DNA of 64,000 nucleotides from Agrobacterium tumefaciens. Its GTDB lineage: Bacteria > Pseudomonadota > Alphaproteobacteria > Rhizobiales > Rhizobiaceae. The stretch lies in the NCBI RefSeq assembly GCF_017726655.1, contig NZ_CP072308.1, positions 1,426,001 to 1,490,000 of the forward strand, given 5' to 3'. Position 1 is the first letter of the stretch; the number at the start of each line of letters is the position of its first letter. A program made the translations under genes and the position numbers. The notes beneath the pieces were generated by a model. That model ran no database searches, was not told the DNA's origin, and was given only the letters and a program-made list of their open reading frames with translations. Of this stretch, positions 39,473 through 49,420 are shown in pieces.

Positions 39473-39580
39473 GGCACCCCCAATTGCTAAGTCTCACTTA
39501 TCAATTTTGCTGACCGTATTCCTTTCAGCATAAGTTGCAAGATAGTCTTATCTCAAAAAAATTGAACGATTTCATCACGC

Positions 39581-39612
39581 AAAAAGCCCCGCCGCAGGTA
39601 CGGCAGGGCTTA
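39581..39612 (-). terminator. Terminator of tex
   Basis: AAGCCCTGCCG paired with CGGCGGGGCTT-type arm (one mismatch), followed on the minus strand by T5. Lies 30 bp after the tex stop. Confidence 0.83.
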
Positions 39613-39640
39613 AGTCGAAAAAATCAGTGCAACCCGCAGG

Positions 39641-41965
39641 TCAGCGCCGCTTCATCGCTTCAGCCAAAGCAGCGGCCAATGCGCCCCCGGATTGCGACCC
39701 CTCGTTGCGATCTTTGGGCTTGGCTGTCGCGTGGCGCATGGCGTTTGCATTGCCCCTCTCCCGCATCGGCTGAGGCGCAGCCTCGCCGCCATCCTTGCGC
39801 ATGGTCAGCGCGATGCGCTTGCGCTTCACATCCACCTCGACGACTCGCACCTTGACGACATCGCCCGCCTTGACGACCTCATGCGGGTCTTTGACGAAAC
39901 GATCGGCGAGTTGCGAGACATGCACCAGCCCGTCCTGATGCACGCCGATATCCACGAAAGCGCCGAAAGCCGCGACATTGGTGACGGTGCCCTCCAGCAA
40001 CATACCTGGTTTCAAATCGGTGATTTCGTCCACACCCTCGGCAAAGGTCGCGGTCTTGAAGCTCGGGCGCGGGTCACGGCCGGGCTTTTCCAGTTCGGCA
40101 ATAATGTCCTTGACGGTCGGCAGACCGAACTGCTCATCGATAAACTTCTTCGGGTCGAGCGATTTCAAGGTGGCGCTGTCGCCCATTAGCGAGCGCAGAT
40201 CGCGGCCGCAGGCAGCGACGATCTTCTTCGCCACGCCATAGGCTTCCGGGTGAACGGACGAAGCATCCAGCGGCTCCTTGCCGTTTGGAATGCGCAGGAA
40301 GCCCGCGCATTGTTCGAAAGTGCGCTGGCCAAGGCGCGGCACTTTGAGCAATTCCTTGCGGCTGGCGAAGGGACCGGTCTGGTCGCGATGGGCAACGATG
40401 GCATCGGCGATCGAGGCACCGAGGCCGGAGACGCGCGCCAGAAGCGGCGACGAGGCCGTGTTGAGATCGACGCCGACGGCATTCACCGCATCTTCCACGA
40501 CAGCATCGAGCGAACGGCTGAGGCGGCCCTGATCGACATCGTGCTGGTATTGACCGACGCCGATGGATTTCGGCTCGATCTTCACCAGTTCCGCCAGTGG
40601 GTCCTGAAGACGGCGCGCAATCGAAACCGCGCCGCGCAGCGACACATCGAGATTGGGGAATTCGGCCGCCGCCCGCTCCGAAGCGGAATAGACGGATGCG
40701 CCGGCTTCCGACACGATGACCTTGGTGGGCTTTGCCCCGGAAGCGGAAGCCGGCATTTGCGCCAGAAGATCGGCGACCAGCTTTTCCGTCTCGCGGCTGC
40801 CCGTGCCATTGCCGATGGCAATCAGCTCAACATTATGCTTGCGGATAAGCAAGGCGAGTTCCGCCTGCGCGCCGCGCACGTCGTTCTTCGGCTGGAAGGG
40901 GTAAACCGTCGAGGTATCCAGCAGCTTGCCGGTGCCATCGACCACGGCCACCTTGACGCCGGTGCGGATGCCGGGATCGAGCCCCATGGTGGCGCGCGAT
41001 CCGGCCGGGGCGGCCAGCAGGAGATCCTTGAGGTTTCGGGCAAAGACGTTGATCGCCTCTTCTTCCGCCCGCTCACGCAATTCGCGCATCAGATCGAGCG
41101 ATAGCGACATGGAGAGCTTTACGCGCCAGGTCCAGCCCGCAACATCCATAAGCCATTGATCGGCAGGCCCGACGTTGCGGATATCGAAGGCGGCGGCGAT
41201 AGTGCGCTGCGCCGGCTTCACCGGCGAGGGATCATCCGCATCGACATCGATCGTCAATGTCAGAATTTCTTCGTTCCAGCCGCGCAGCATGGCGAGCGCG
41301 CGGTGACCAGGCACCGTTGCCCAGCGTTCGGAATGGTCGAAATAATCGGAAAATTTCTCGCCCGTCGCCTGTTTGCCATCCACGACCTTGGCGCGGAAGG
41401 TGGCGTTCTGGCGCATGTAATCGCGCAGGCGGCCGAGAAGCTCGGCATTTTCCGTCATGGTTTCGGCAACGATGTCGCGCGCGCCCTCAAGCGCCGCCTT
41501 CACATCAGCCACCTCATCCTTGAGGTAGGCCTCCGCCAGCTTCGCCGGATCGGCAGCGCGGTTTTCCCAGATGGCTTCGGCAAGCGGGCCGAGACCCTTT
41601 TCGCGGGCGATTTCCGCGCGGGTGCGGCGCTTGGGCTTGTATGGCAGATAGAGGTCTTCCAGCTCCGCCTTCGTGCCCGCATGCATGATCTTGACCATCA
41701 GCGCGTCTGTCATCTTGCCCTGACCGCTGATGGAATCGACGATGGAAGCCCGGCGCGCATTGAGTTCGCGCAGATAGACAAGGCGTTCGGAAAGCGTGCG
41801 CAGCTGGGTGTCGTCAAGCCCTCCCGTCACTTCCTTCCGGTAACGGGCGATGAAGGGCACGGTCGCGCCTTCGTCCAGCAAGGCCACCGCCGCCTTTACC
41901 TGATCGGCGCGGGCATTGATTTCGGAGGCTATGAGCGAGGCGAGGCGGGCATTATCTGCGGTCAT
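39641..41965 (-). CDS. tex: Tex transcription-accessory RNA-binding protein
   Basis: 774 aa. N-terminal Tex helices ([20 protein letters not shown]), a YqgF/RNase-H-like domain ([19 protein letters not shown]), helix-hairpin-helix ([20 protein letters not shown]), and a C-terminal S1 domain ([20 protein letters not shown]). Linked to transcription and RNA turnover. ATG at 41965 gives 774 aa, close to E. coli Tex; in-frame starts up to 42034 exist. Confidence 0.93.
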   Translation of the reverse strand: MTADNARLASLIASEINARADQVKAAVALLDEGATVPFIARYRKEVTGGLDDTQLRTLSERLVYLRELNARRASIVDSISGQGKMTDALMVKIMHAGTKAELEDLYLPYKPKRRTRAEIAREKGLGPLAEAIWENRAADPAKLAEAYLKDEVADVKAALEGARDIVAETMTENAELLGRLRDYMRQNATFRAKVVDGKQATGEKFSDYFDHSERWATVPGHRALAMLRGWNEEILTLTIDVDADDPSPVKPAQRTIAAAFDIRNVGPADQWLMDVAGWTWRVKLSMSLSLDLMRELRERAEEEAINVFARNLKDLLLAAPAGSRATMGLDPGIRTGVKVAVVDGTGKLLDTSTVYPFQPKNDVRGAQAELALLIRKHNVELIAIGNGTGSRETEKLVADLLAQMPASASGAKPTKVIVSEAGASVYSASERAAAEFPNLDVSLRGAVSIARRLQDPLAELVKIEPKSIGVGQYQHDVDQGRLSRSLDAVVEDAVNAVGVDLNTASSPLLARVSGLGASIADAIVAHRDQTGPFASRKELLKVPRLGQRTFEQCAGFLRIPNGKEPLDASSVHPEAYGVAKKIVAACGRDLRSLMGDSATLKSLDPKKFIDEQFGLPTVKDIIAELEKPGRDPRPSFKTATFAEGVDEITDLKPGMLLEGTVTNVAAFGAFVDIGVHQDGLVHVSQLADRFVKDPHEVVKAGDVVKVRVVEVDVKRKRIALTMRKDGGEAAPQPMRERGNANAMRHATAKPKDRNEGSQSGGALAAALAEAMKRR

Positions 41966-42166
41966 GTGGGTCTCTGATGTCATATCTGGAGCGGCGACCA
42001 TAATGTCTGATTGTGGCGTGACAACAAGAGGCATTCACGATTCCACAGGAAAGGCGGCGATCAAGGGAAAGACGGGCATTCGTGGCGCTTTCTCCTTGAC
42101 CTTTCGCCCCCCTGCCCTTAACGCCCCTGACACAAGGTTACTGGCGAATTCGCAGGGGTATTGACC

Positions 42167-43438
42167 ATGAAAGTTCTGTTGATCGGTTCCGGCGGACGCG
42201 AACATGCGCTGGCGTGGAAAATCGCCCAGTCCACCCTGCTCGATCAACTCTACGCCGCCCCCGGCAATCCCGGCATCGCCGAGCACGCGACGCTCGTGGA
42301 GTTGAACGTGGAGGACCATGCGGCGGTCATCGCCTTTGCGAAAGAAAAGGCAATCGACTTCGTCGTCGTCGGTCCGGAAGCGCCGCTGGTCGCTGGCCTT
42401 GCAGATGATCTTCGCGCCGCCGGCATCGCCACTTTCGGACCCTCGAAAGCGGCAGCCCAGCTGGAGGGTTCCAAGGGTTTCACCAAGGATCTCTGTGCCC
42501 GTTACGATATTCCGACCGGCGCTTACCAGCGTTTCAAATCCGCCGAACCGGCGAAGCAATATGTTCGTGAACAGGGCGCACCGATCGTCATCAAGGCCGA
42601 CGGGCTTGCCGCTGGCAAGGGCGTAACCGTTGCCATGACCGAGGCCGAAGCCCTTGCCGCCATTGACGACTGTTTCGACGGCGCTTTTGGCGCGGCCGGC
42701 GCCGAGGTGGTGGTGGAAGCCTTTCTCGACGGTGAAGAGGCAAGCTTCTTCTGCCTTTCCGACGGCAAGACAGCACTGGCCCTTGCCACCGCGCAGGATC
42801 ACAAGCGCGTCGGCGATGGGGACACTGGCCCGAACACCGGCGGCATGGGCGCCTATTCGCCCGCTCCTGTCATGACGCCCGCCATGGTGGAGCGCACCAT
42901 GAAGGAAATCATCGAGCCGACGATCTCAGGCATGGCAAAGGATGGAAACCCCTTCTCCGGCGTATTCTTCGCTGGCCTGATGATAACGGCCAAGGGCCCC
43001 GAACTCATCGAATACAACGTTCGCTTCGGCGATCCCGAATGCCAGGTGCTGATGATGCGCCTCAAGAGCGACCTTTTGCCGATCCTCTACGCGACGGCCA
43101 CCGGCACGCTGGACAAGGTGCAGGCGGAATGGCGCGACGATGCAGCCCTGACCGTCGTTCTCGCTTCCAAGGGTTATCCCGGCGCCTACGACAAGAATAC
43201 CCCTATCGCCCATGTTCCCACGGCGAGCGAAGAGGCGAAAGTGTTCCATGCCGGCACGGCGCTGAAGGACGGCAAACTCGTCGCAACAGGCGGCCGCGTG
43301 CTGAATGTCACCGCCTTCGGCAAAAATGTGACGGAAGCCCAGGCGCGCGCCTACGCGCTGGCCGACAGGGTGGAATGGGCAAACGGCTTCTGCCGTCGGG
43401 ACATCGGCTGGCAGGCCATTGCGCGCGAGAAGGCCTGA
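42167..43438 (+). CDS. purD: Phosphoribosylamine-glycine ligase
   Basis: 423-aa ATP-grasp enzyme, second step of purine synthesis (PRA + glycine + ATP to GAR). Motifs: [17 protein letters not shown] at the N-terminus, the ATP-grasp loop [20 protein letters not shown], and [16 protein letters not shown]. The ATG at 42167, seven bases after AGGGG, was preferred over TTG at 42161. Divergent from tex. Confidence 0.96.
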   Translation: MKVLLIGSGGREHALAWKIAQSTLLDQLYAAPGNPGIAEHATLVELNVEDHAAVIAFAKEKAIDFVVVGPEAPLVAGLADDLRAAGIATFGPSKAAAQLEGSKGFTKDLCARYDIPTGAYQRFKSAEPAKQYVREQGAPIVIKADGLAAGKGVTVAMTEAEALAAIDDCFDGAFGAAGAEVVVEAFLDGEEASFFCLSDGKTALALATAQDHKRVGDGDTGPNTGGMGAYSPAPVMTPAMVERTMKEIIEPTISGMAKDGNPFSGVFFAGLMITAKGPELIEYNVRFGDPECQVLMMRLKSDLLPILYATATGTLDKVQAEWRDDAALTVVLASKGYPGAYDKNTPIAHVPTASEEAKVFHAGTALKDGKLVATGGRVLNVTAFGKNVTEAQARAYALADRVEWANGFCRRDIGWQAIAREKA

Positions 43439-43595
43439 GCCGACATCATCGATCACGCCGACTGACGGTTTCGTTCAATTTTTACCAAGTTTGCTGACCC
43501 GATGGAAACGAAAGCCACGTAATACTTCCCGCAATACTGGATGGAAACTGGTGTCTCGGGTACGAGGCCGCGCCATCTTTTTCGGGGGCTTTTCG

Positions 43596-44105
43596 ATGCG
43601 TCGTTTTTTTCTGACAGCTGTTGTCGCGCTGGCAAGCGGGTCTGCGATGGCATCGTCGATCGAATACATCAATGGCGTACATGTGGAGAATGGCAGCTTC
43701 GTTCGCCTCGATTGCGCCGGCTGCCAACCGATGAAGACAAAGACCGTCGCGGATGGCTATGCCGTCCCTTCGATCGAACCCGGCACGCAGCACACGGAAA
43801 TGCGTGAAGTCGATGGCAGACGCGTGCTGGTTCGCACCGAAGCCTGGCTCGGCGGCGCACCCGTCACCTTTGTCAGCACCAATCCTGCCTGGATGACACA
43901 GACCCCCGGCACAGCCGTCGCCACCTACGACCAGGCAGCGCCAGAAGCGCATCCTGCCGAAACGGCGGCGACATCGCCCGGCATCGATGAGACAGCGACG
44001 ACCGCCGCCGTCAATCGAATCTCCAACGACCAGAAGGTAGCGCCCGTCATCGCATCGGTAAGCGGCGCACCGCAGTTTCCGGATTTCCAGTTGCGCGGCA
44101 ACTAA
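43596..44105 (+). CDS. Small secreted protein, HPE1-like domain
   Basis: 169 aa. Signal peptide MRRFFLTAVVALASGSAMA. The mature N-terminus has a CxxC-type pair (RLDCAGCQPM) and then RVLVRTEAWLGGAPVTFVST. This layout matches, from memory, rhizobial proteins named as plant virulence effector HPE1-like domain proteins; the naming does not prove virulence function. C-terminal part is low complexity. ATG at 43596 places the signal peptide. Function unknown. Confidence 0.6.
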   Translation: MRRFFLTAVVALASGSAMASSIEYINGVHVENGSFVRLDCAGCQPMKTKTVADGYAVPSIEPGTQHTEMREVDGRRVLVRTEAWLGGAPVTFVSTNPAWMTQTPGTAVATYDQAAPEAHPAETAATSPGIDETATTAAVNRISNDQKVAPVIASVSGAPQFPDFQLRGN

Positions 44106-44500
44106 AAACGCGTCAGACGTGTCTCGTCGTTTGTTTTACCCTCTCCCGGCATGACCCCGTTACGCGCTTTCGCAGAATTGATCTAACGTCGCGCCTCCGG
44201 CGAACGGCTGAGACCAGGCTCCTACTATCGTTGGTCCGCGGCAATACTGCAACCATGTGGAGAAGTTCTGTTTTCTACCACCTTTTTTTGCGAAATGCGC
44301 CGATAAAGCGACAGCTAATTAAATATTTATTCAAATTTTTAGCTACTAAATAAATCCATTGTGCGATGCAGCACATGATGTGTGCTTGTGGCGATGACAC
44401 GCCTTCTCAAGCCCTTTTTCCGCGCATCAGGCGCCTCTCCTTTTCTGAAACACCGGCACCGCGCGCTCCTACGCGCGATCCCAAACGCTTGTGAGCACCC
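44106..44500. other. 395-bp intergenic region before the chemoreceptor
   Basis: No gene seen. It contains an unusually AT-rich stretch (44320-44365), probably the promoter region of the chemoreceptor gene, and a short inverted repeat AGCACA (44370-44375) with TGTGCT (44381-44386). Confidence 0.55.
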
Positions 44501-46324
44501 ATGAAGAACCTTTCCATTTCTCGTCAACTGATCGTTCTCGTGGTGGCCCTGATGGCCGCCTTTTCCGTGGCGACCTTTTACCAGCTGAGATCCGCAACCG
44601 ACGCGATCTATGAGGAACGCTACGGCATGCTGCGCGCACAGGTGCAATCGGCAATCGCCATCCTGCAATCGTTTTACGATAAGGAAAAAGCCGGAACGCT
44701 TTCGCACGAGGAGGCCATGAAACAGGCTTATGCCACCGTCAGCGCCATGCGGTTCACACCTGACGGTTACCTCTTCGGTTATGACTACGACGTGACGATG
44801 AAGTTCCATCCTGATCCGAAACGGGTCGGTGAAAATTTCAAGGGCAAGCCTGACAGCAAGGGGTTTGCCTATCGTGACGAACTGGTGCGGCTCGGCCGCA
44901 ATGGCGGTGGGCAGACGGATTTCTACGGCCCGAAGCCCGGTATGGAAGGCAACGACTACGCCAAAAGCTCCTACGCCCTTGCTTTCGAGCCATGGCAGGT
45001 TGTGGTCGTGACCGGCGTCTATATTGACGATCTGAACGCGCAGGTTCGAGGCGACGTGATGAAAGCGCTCTCCATCGGCGCGTTGATCTTCGTGCTGGCG
45101 CTTGCCGCCGCCTTCTATGTCATCCGTGGCATTTCGAAGCCGCTTGGCGATATTCATCGTGCCCTCGGCGAAGTGGCAAACGAGAATGTCGCGCTTAAAA
45201 TTCCCCACACGAACCTCACCAATGAAGTGGGCATGATGGCGAAGGCCACGGCCTCGCTTCAGGACAAGGTGCGCGAGCGCCATGCCATGCAGCGCCGTGA
45301 GGAAGAACAGCAACGACAGCTGAATGCCGAACGACAGAACAATCTCGACATGCAGCGCGACGAGGCGGAATTGCAGGCGCGTGTCGTTACGACGATCGGC
45401 GAAGCACTGGAAAAGCTGGCAAGCGGCGACCTCACTGTCCGCTGCGGCGATCTCGGCAACCGCTACGCAACGTTGCGCGACAATTTCAACGAAGCCCTGA
45501 CGCATCTTGACGCCGCCATGGCCAAGGTCAATGCCAAGAGCATCGACATTGGCGGTTCCAAGGAAGAAATCCGCAAGGCCTCGAACGAGCTGTCGCAGCG
45601 CACCGAACGGCAGGCTGCCAATCTGGAAGAAACCTCCGCAGCGCTTGACGAACTGACCGTTGCGGTGCGCCAAACCGCGGAAGGCGCAGCCGACGCCGCC
45701 AAGCGCGTCACCACCGTCAGCTCTGAAGCCATGCGCAGCGACCGGGTGGTGGAAGAGGCAATCTCCGCGATGAGCGGCATCGAACAGTCGTCCGACCAGA
45801 TTTCCAACATTATCGGTGTCATCGACGACATCGCTTTCCAGACCAACCTCCTGGCACTGAATGCTGGCGTCGAAGCGGCGCGTGCCGGGGAAGCCGGCAA
45901 GGGCTTTGCGGTGGTTGCGCAGGAAGTGCGCGAACTGGCGCAGAAATCCGCCGCCGCGGCGAAGGAAATCAAGGACCAGATCGCCCGCTCCTCCTCGCAG
46001 GTGGAAAACGGCGTGCGGCTTGTCGGCGAGGCTGGCGATGCGCTGAAGCGCATCTCCGACCAGATCAAATCCGCCAACGAGATCGTCAGCAAGATCGCGC
46101 ACTCGGCGGCCGAGCAGGATACGACGCTGCGCTCGATCTCCTCGTCGCTGAACCAGCTCGATGTCGCCACCCAGCACAATGCGGCGATGGCGGAAGAAAC
46201 GACGGCTTCAGCGGAAGCGCTCGCCGTGGACACCGAGGAGCTGCTGAATCTCATCCGCGGCTTCCGCGTCTCCTCCGGCCATCAGCTGCATGTCATGGCG
46301 CACGAAATGCGCATGGCGGGATGA
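44501..46324 (+). CDS. Methyl-accepting chemotaxis protein with Cache sensor
   Basis: 607 aa. First membrane helix near residues 9-26 (LIVLVVALMAAFSVATF), periplasmic single-Cache domain (DGYLFGYDYDVTMKFHPDP), second helix near 188-208, HAMP segment, and a long cytoplasmic signalling domain with the hairpin tip IDDIAFQTNLLALNAGVEAA. No CheR/CheB docking pentapeptide is seen at the C-terminus. Ligand unknown; Cache domains often bind small organic acids or amino acids. Ended by an intrinsic terminator. Confidence 0.94.
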   Translation: MKNLSISRQLIVLVVALMAAFSVATFYQLRSATDAIYEERYGMLRAQVQSAIAILQSFYDKEKAGTLSHEEAMKQAYATVSAMRFTPDGYLFGYDYDVTMKFHPDPKRVGENFKGKPDSKGFAYRDELVRLGRNGGGQTDFYGPKPGMEGNDYAKSSYALAFEPWQVVVVTGVYIDDLNAQVRGDVMKALSIGALIFVLALAAAFYVIRGISKPLGDIHRALGEVANENVALKIPHTNLTNEVGMMAKATASLQDKVRERHAMQRREEEQQRQLNAERQNNLDMQRDEAELQARVVTTIGEALEKLASGDLTVRCGDLGNRYATLRDNFNEALTHLDAAMAKVNAKSIDIGGSKEEIRKASNELSQRTERQAANLEETSAALDELTVAVRQTAEGAADAAKRVTTVSSEAMRSDRVVEEAISAMSGIEQSSDQISNIIGVIDDIAFQTNLLALNAGVEAARAGEAGKGFAVVAQEVRELAQKSAAAAKEIKDQIARSSSQVENGVRLVGEAGDALKRISDQIKSANEIVSKIAHSAAEQDTTLRSISSSLNQLDVATQHNAAMAEETTASAEALAVDTEELLNLIRGFRVSSGHQLHVMAHEMRMAG

Positions 46325-46351
46325 TATAGTCCGAGGCTATCGATCACGAAC

Positions 46352-46380
46352 AGCGCCGGGGGAAACCCCGGCGCTTTTGT
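46352..46380 (+). terminator. Terminator of the chemoreceptor gene
   Basis: AGCGCCGGGG-GAAA-CCCCGGCGCT, a 10-bp stem with GNRA-type loop, then TTTGTTTT. Confidence 0.93.
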
Positions 46381-46387
46381 TTTCAAG

Positions 46388-46430
46388 CATTTCCAGGAAA
46401 AGTGGAATCCGGTTTTCCGTCCTGAAATGC
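46388..46430. repeat. Dispersed short palindromic repeat, copy B
   Basis: 43 bp from GCATTTCC to GAAATGC with AAAAGTGG and CCGGTTTT inside. Aligned inversely with the element at 10914-10958. Lies between the chemoreceptor terminator and the DUF523 gene. Confidence 0.7.
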
Positions 46431-46441
46431 TCCAAAACACT

Positions 46442-46937
46442 CTAACGGGTCAGCGCATCGAGCCGGTCGATATCAGCCGGGGAAAAGACCGCAATACCGG
46501 CTTTTTCGAGCAGCGCCGCGGTCACGCCATTGGCCGGCATGTTTAATGCCGGAGAACGAACCGTCATAGATCGCGACGGATCCGCATGACGGGCTGCCGT
46601 CGATCAGCAACGCGTGGGTACAGCCATTGGCTCTGGCGAAGACGAGCGCCTTTTCCGCACCGGCAATAAACTCCGCCGTGACATTGCCGCCGGTTACCTC
46701 CAGCACGCGGGCGCGACCTTCCAACACATCGAGACCGGAAGCGCCGTTTTCAATTTCCGCCGGCGGACGCGGCACGGGCATGCCGCCCGCCATTTCCGGA
46801 CAGATCGGAACCAGCCTGCCCTCCTCGCGCCAGCGCTCGATTGTTGGATGGGATAGAGGTTTGCCCTTGCCGTCATAACGGACTGGTTGGCCGAGGAGGC
46901 AGGCGCTGATGAGGATTTTGGGGATCATGTCGATCAT
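46442..46937 (-). pseudogene. DUF523 (YbbK-type) gene, frameshifted near the 3' end
   Basis: The N-terminal 130 or so residues are intact: ILISACLLGQPVRYDGKGKP, CPEMAGGMPVPRPPAEI, LLIDGSPSCGSVAIYDGSFS. After GSFSGIKHA the frame runs into an aberrant tail (stop at 46473). One base shifted, the sequence continues as the expected family C-terminus GVTAALLEKAGIAVFSPADI to a stop at 46442. The shift lies about 46541, probably one inserted base. Could be a recent loss, programmed shift or sequence error. Function of DUF523 is unknown; conserved cysteines are present. Confidence 0.8.
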
Positions 46938-46974
46938 TCTAAAACGCTACCGGCAAGCATAGAAGCCGAAAATA

Positions 46975-47124
46975 CCCCCTCTGCCCTGCCGGGCATCTCC
47001 CCCTCAAGGGGGGATCGGCAAGCGGGACACCCCCCGCCAAATCCTTAACGTTGAAGATGATTGAACGGTCACAACGATTCGATCTCCCCCTTGTGGGGGA
47101 GATGCCCGGCAGGACAGAGGGGGG
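46975..47124. repeat. Large inverted repeat downstream of glyS
   Basis: Left arm 46975-47016 (CCCCCTCTGCCCTGCCGGGC on to GGATC) and right arm 47081-47124 are inverse copies over about 40 bp with a few mismatches, separated by about 64 bp. Each arm contains its own small CCCC..GGGG hairpin. A smaller relative is at 19310-19329. Typical of rhizobial intergenic elements; sits between the glyS stop and the DUF523 start, and could act as a terminator. Confidence 0.8.
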
Positions 47125-47166
47125 TGAAACCCAGCATTCTGCAATGCCCGTTTACCCCCAATGTTG

Positions 47167-49320
47167 TTACCCCGTAATCTTCGAGAAATCCGCAACGGTT
47201 CCGGTCGCTTCGCGGATGGCCTTCAGCAGCGCCAAACGGTTGGCACGGATGGCAGCGTCTTCGTCGTTGACCAGCACATCCTCGAAGAACTTGTCCACGG
47301 GCGCACGCAGCGTCGAGAGCGCCTGCATGGCAGAGCGGAAATCTTCGCCCGCCACTGCCTTTGCGGCATCTGCAGAGGCGGTCTTGATTGCCGCGTAGAG
47401 CGCCTTTTCGGCATCGAGCTTCAGCAGCTCTTCCGAAACGCCATCGGCCACCACGGTGCCCTTCTTTTCTTCCGCTGCAAGCAGCTGCGTGGCGCGCTTG
47501 GCGCCTGCCAGAAGGTTGCGGCCATCCTCGCCGGTGATGAAGGCCGTGAGCGCTTCGACACGGCGGGCGATCATCAGGAGATCATCGGATTCCGGCGTCA
47601 GAACGGCGTCGATCAAATCATAACGGGCGCCGAGATCGCGAAGATAGACCTTCAGGCGATCATGGAAGAAGGAGAGAAGGTCCGGGTCCTTCGCCACGCT
47701 CAAGAGCGGCAAGCGGACATTCTTTTCCAGAAGAATACGCACCACGCCCAGCGCCGCACGGCGCAGCGCGAAGGGGTCCTTCGAACCCGTCGGCTTCTCA
47801 TCGATGGCCCAGAAGCCGACAAGCGTGTCGAGCTTATCGGCCAGAGCGACCGTGATCGCCACCTTGTCGGCCGGCAGGCGGTCAGAGGGGCCTTTCGGTT
47901 TGTGATGGTCCTCGATCGCAGCGGCGACACTCTCGTTTTCTCCCTGCAAGGCCGCATATTTGCGCCCCATCAGGCCCTCAAGCTCGGGGAATTCTCCCAC
48001 GGCTTCGGTACGCAGGTCGGCTTTGGCCAGCACCACGGCACGGTCCACCAGCGCCCCATCGGCACCGACGACGGGAGCCAGAGCCTTGGCCAGTTCGCGA
48101 ATACGGGCCACGCGCTGCCCTTGAGTGCCGAGCTTGGCATGGAACGTCACGTTCAATGCGTCAAGCTTCGCCATGCGCTGGTCGAGGGGCTTTTTGAGAT
48201 CGAGACTGAATTTCGCAGCCGAGTCTTTCAGCGTTTCGAGATCGGGCAGATCGCCCTGGTCGCGGGTCCAGAAATGGCGGGCATCCGACAGGCGGGCGCG
48301 CACGACCTTGCCGTTGCCATGGATGATTTCCTTGCCGCCGTCGCTTGCCTCGATATTCGAGACCAGGATGAAGCGGTTGGAAAGGCCCTCTTCCGCACCC
48401 TGGTTGCGGGTGACGAAACACTTCTGGTTGGTCTTGATGGTCAACCGGATGATTTCCGCCGGAATCTGCAGATAATCCTCCTCGAAGGTGCCCATCAGCA
48501 CCTGCGGCCATTCGACGAGACCGGAGACTTCTTCCAGCAGGCCTTCGTCTTCCACCAGATCGAGACCATTGGCGAAAGCAAGGTCCTTGGCATCGTGCAG
48601 GATGATGTCCTTGCGGCGCTCGGCATCCAGCACGACCTTTGCCTTTTCGAGGCTCGAGACATAGTCCTCGAAACGTCGCACGGTGATGGGGCCGGGCGCG
48701 TGGAAACGGTGACCATAGGTGACGTTGCCCGCGACGATGCCATCGATCACGAAGGGAATGACCTGGGTTTCGTCATGTTCCGGACCGAACAGGCAGACGA
48801 TGGATTGCAGCGGGCGCACCCAGCGCAGGCTTTCCGAGCCCTTGCCTTCAATGCCGGCATAGCTGGAACCCTTCGGCATGGAGGCCGGGCCGGAACGCAT
48901 TGATTTTGGCCACGGGAAAGAGCGGATGATGCCGGGCATCACCTCGGCGATGATCTCTTCTGCCGGGCGGCCGGGCTTGTTGATGATAGCGATGTAAAAA
49001 TCGCCCTTCTTCGGATCGGAAACGACCTGCGCTTCCGAGATATTATTGAGACCAGCGCCGCGCAGAAAGCCTTCGATTGCCTTTTCATTTGCATCGGTGC
49101 GCGGGCCCTTCTTTTCCTCACGCACATCGGCGGAGCGGGCGTTGAGACCGCGAATATCCAGCGTCAGGCGGCGCGGCGTCCAATATTCGCGCGCACCCTC
49201 ATAGGTCAGCCCTCTCTCCACCAAGGCGTCGGTGACGAGTTTCTTCAGATCTCCCGCCGCCTTGCGCTGCATGCGGGCAGGGATTTCCTCGGAGCGAAGT
49301 TCAAGCAGAAGATCGGGCAT
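47167..49320 (-). CDS. glyS: Glycyl-tRNA synthetase beta subunit
   Basis: 717 aa, partner of GlyQ in the heterotetrameric bacterial glycyl-tRNA synthetase. N-terminal [18 protein letters not shown], central [34 protein letters not shown], and the C-terminal HD-like and anticodon region ([20 protein letters not shown]). Separated from glyQ by lemA, aroA and a DUF2207 gene, all in the same direction. Confidence 0.96.
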   Translation of the reverse strand: MPDLLLELRSEEIPARMQRKAAGDLKKLVTDALVERGLTYEGAREYWTPRRLTLDIRGLNARSADVREEKKGPRTDANEKAIEGFLRGAGLNNISEAQVVSDPKKGDFYIAIINKPGRPAEEIIAEVMPGIIRSFPWPKSMRSGPASMPKGSSYAGIEGKGSESLRWVRPLQSIVCLFGPEHDETQVIPFVIDGIVAGNVTYGHRFHAPGPITVRRFEDYVSSLEKAKVVLDAERRKDIILHDAKDLAFANGLDLVEDEGLLEEVSGLVEWPQVLMGTFEEDYLQIPAEIIRLTIKTNQKCFVTRNQGAEEGLSNRFILVSNIEASDGGKEIIHGNGKVVRARLSDARHFWTRDQGDLPDLETLKDSAAKFSLDLKKPLDQRMAKLDALNVTFHAKLGTQGQRVARIRELAKALAPVVGADGALVDRAVVLAKADLRTEAVGEFPELEGLMGRKYAALQGENESVAAAIEDHHKPKGPSDRLPADKVAITVALADKLDTLVGFWAIDEKPTGSKDPFALRRAALGVVRILLEKNVRLPLLSVAKDPDLLSFFHDRLKVYLRDLGARYDLIDAVLTPESDDLLMIARRVEALTAFITGEDGRNLLAGAKRATQLLAAEEKKGTVVADGVSEELLKLDAEKALYAAIKTASADAAKAVAGEDFRSAMQALSTLRAPVDKFFEDVLVNDEDAAIRANRLALLKAIREATGTVADFSKITG

Positions 49321-49420
49321 GGGATAAGGACTTTAATTTGTTGCAGAAGAGTGTTGCGGACTTAGCAAGACCAGCGGCAAAAGTCACCAAGGCAATCGGT
49401 TAAATTACCACCCGCGGGCG

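Noticed and set aside
44339..46177. 612-aa minus-strand frame opposite the chemoreceptor
   Set aside because: Mirror of the chemoreceptor codon pattern; product has no family features.
47161..48903. 580-aa plus-strand frame opposite glyS
   Set aside because: Antisense shadow of glyS.
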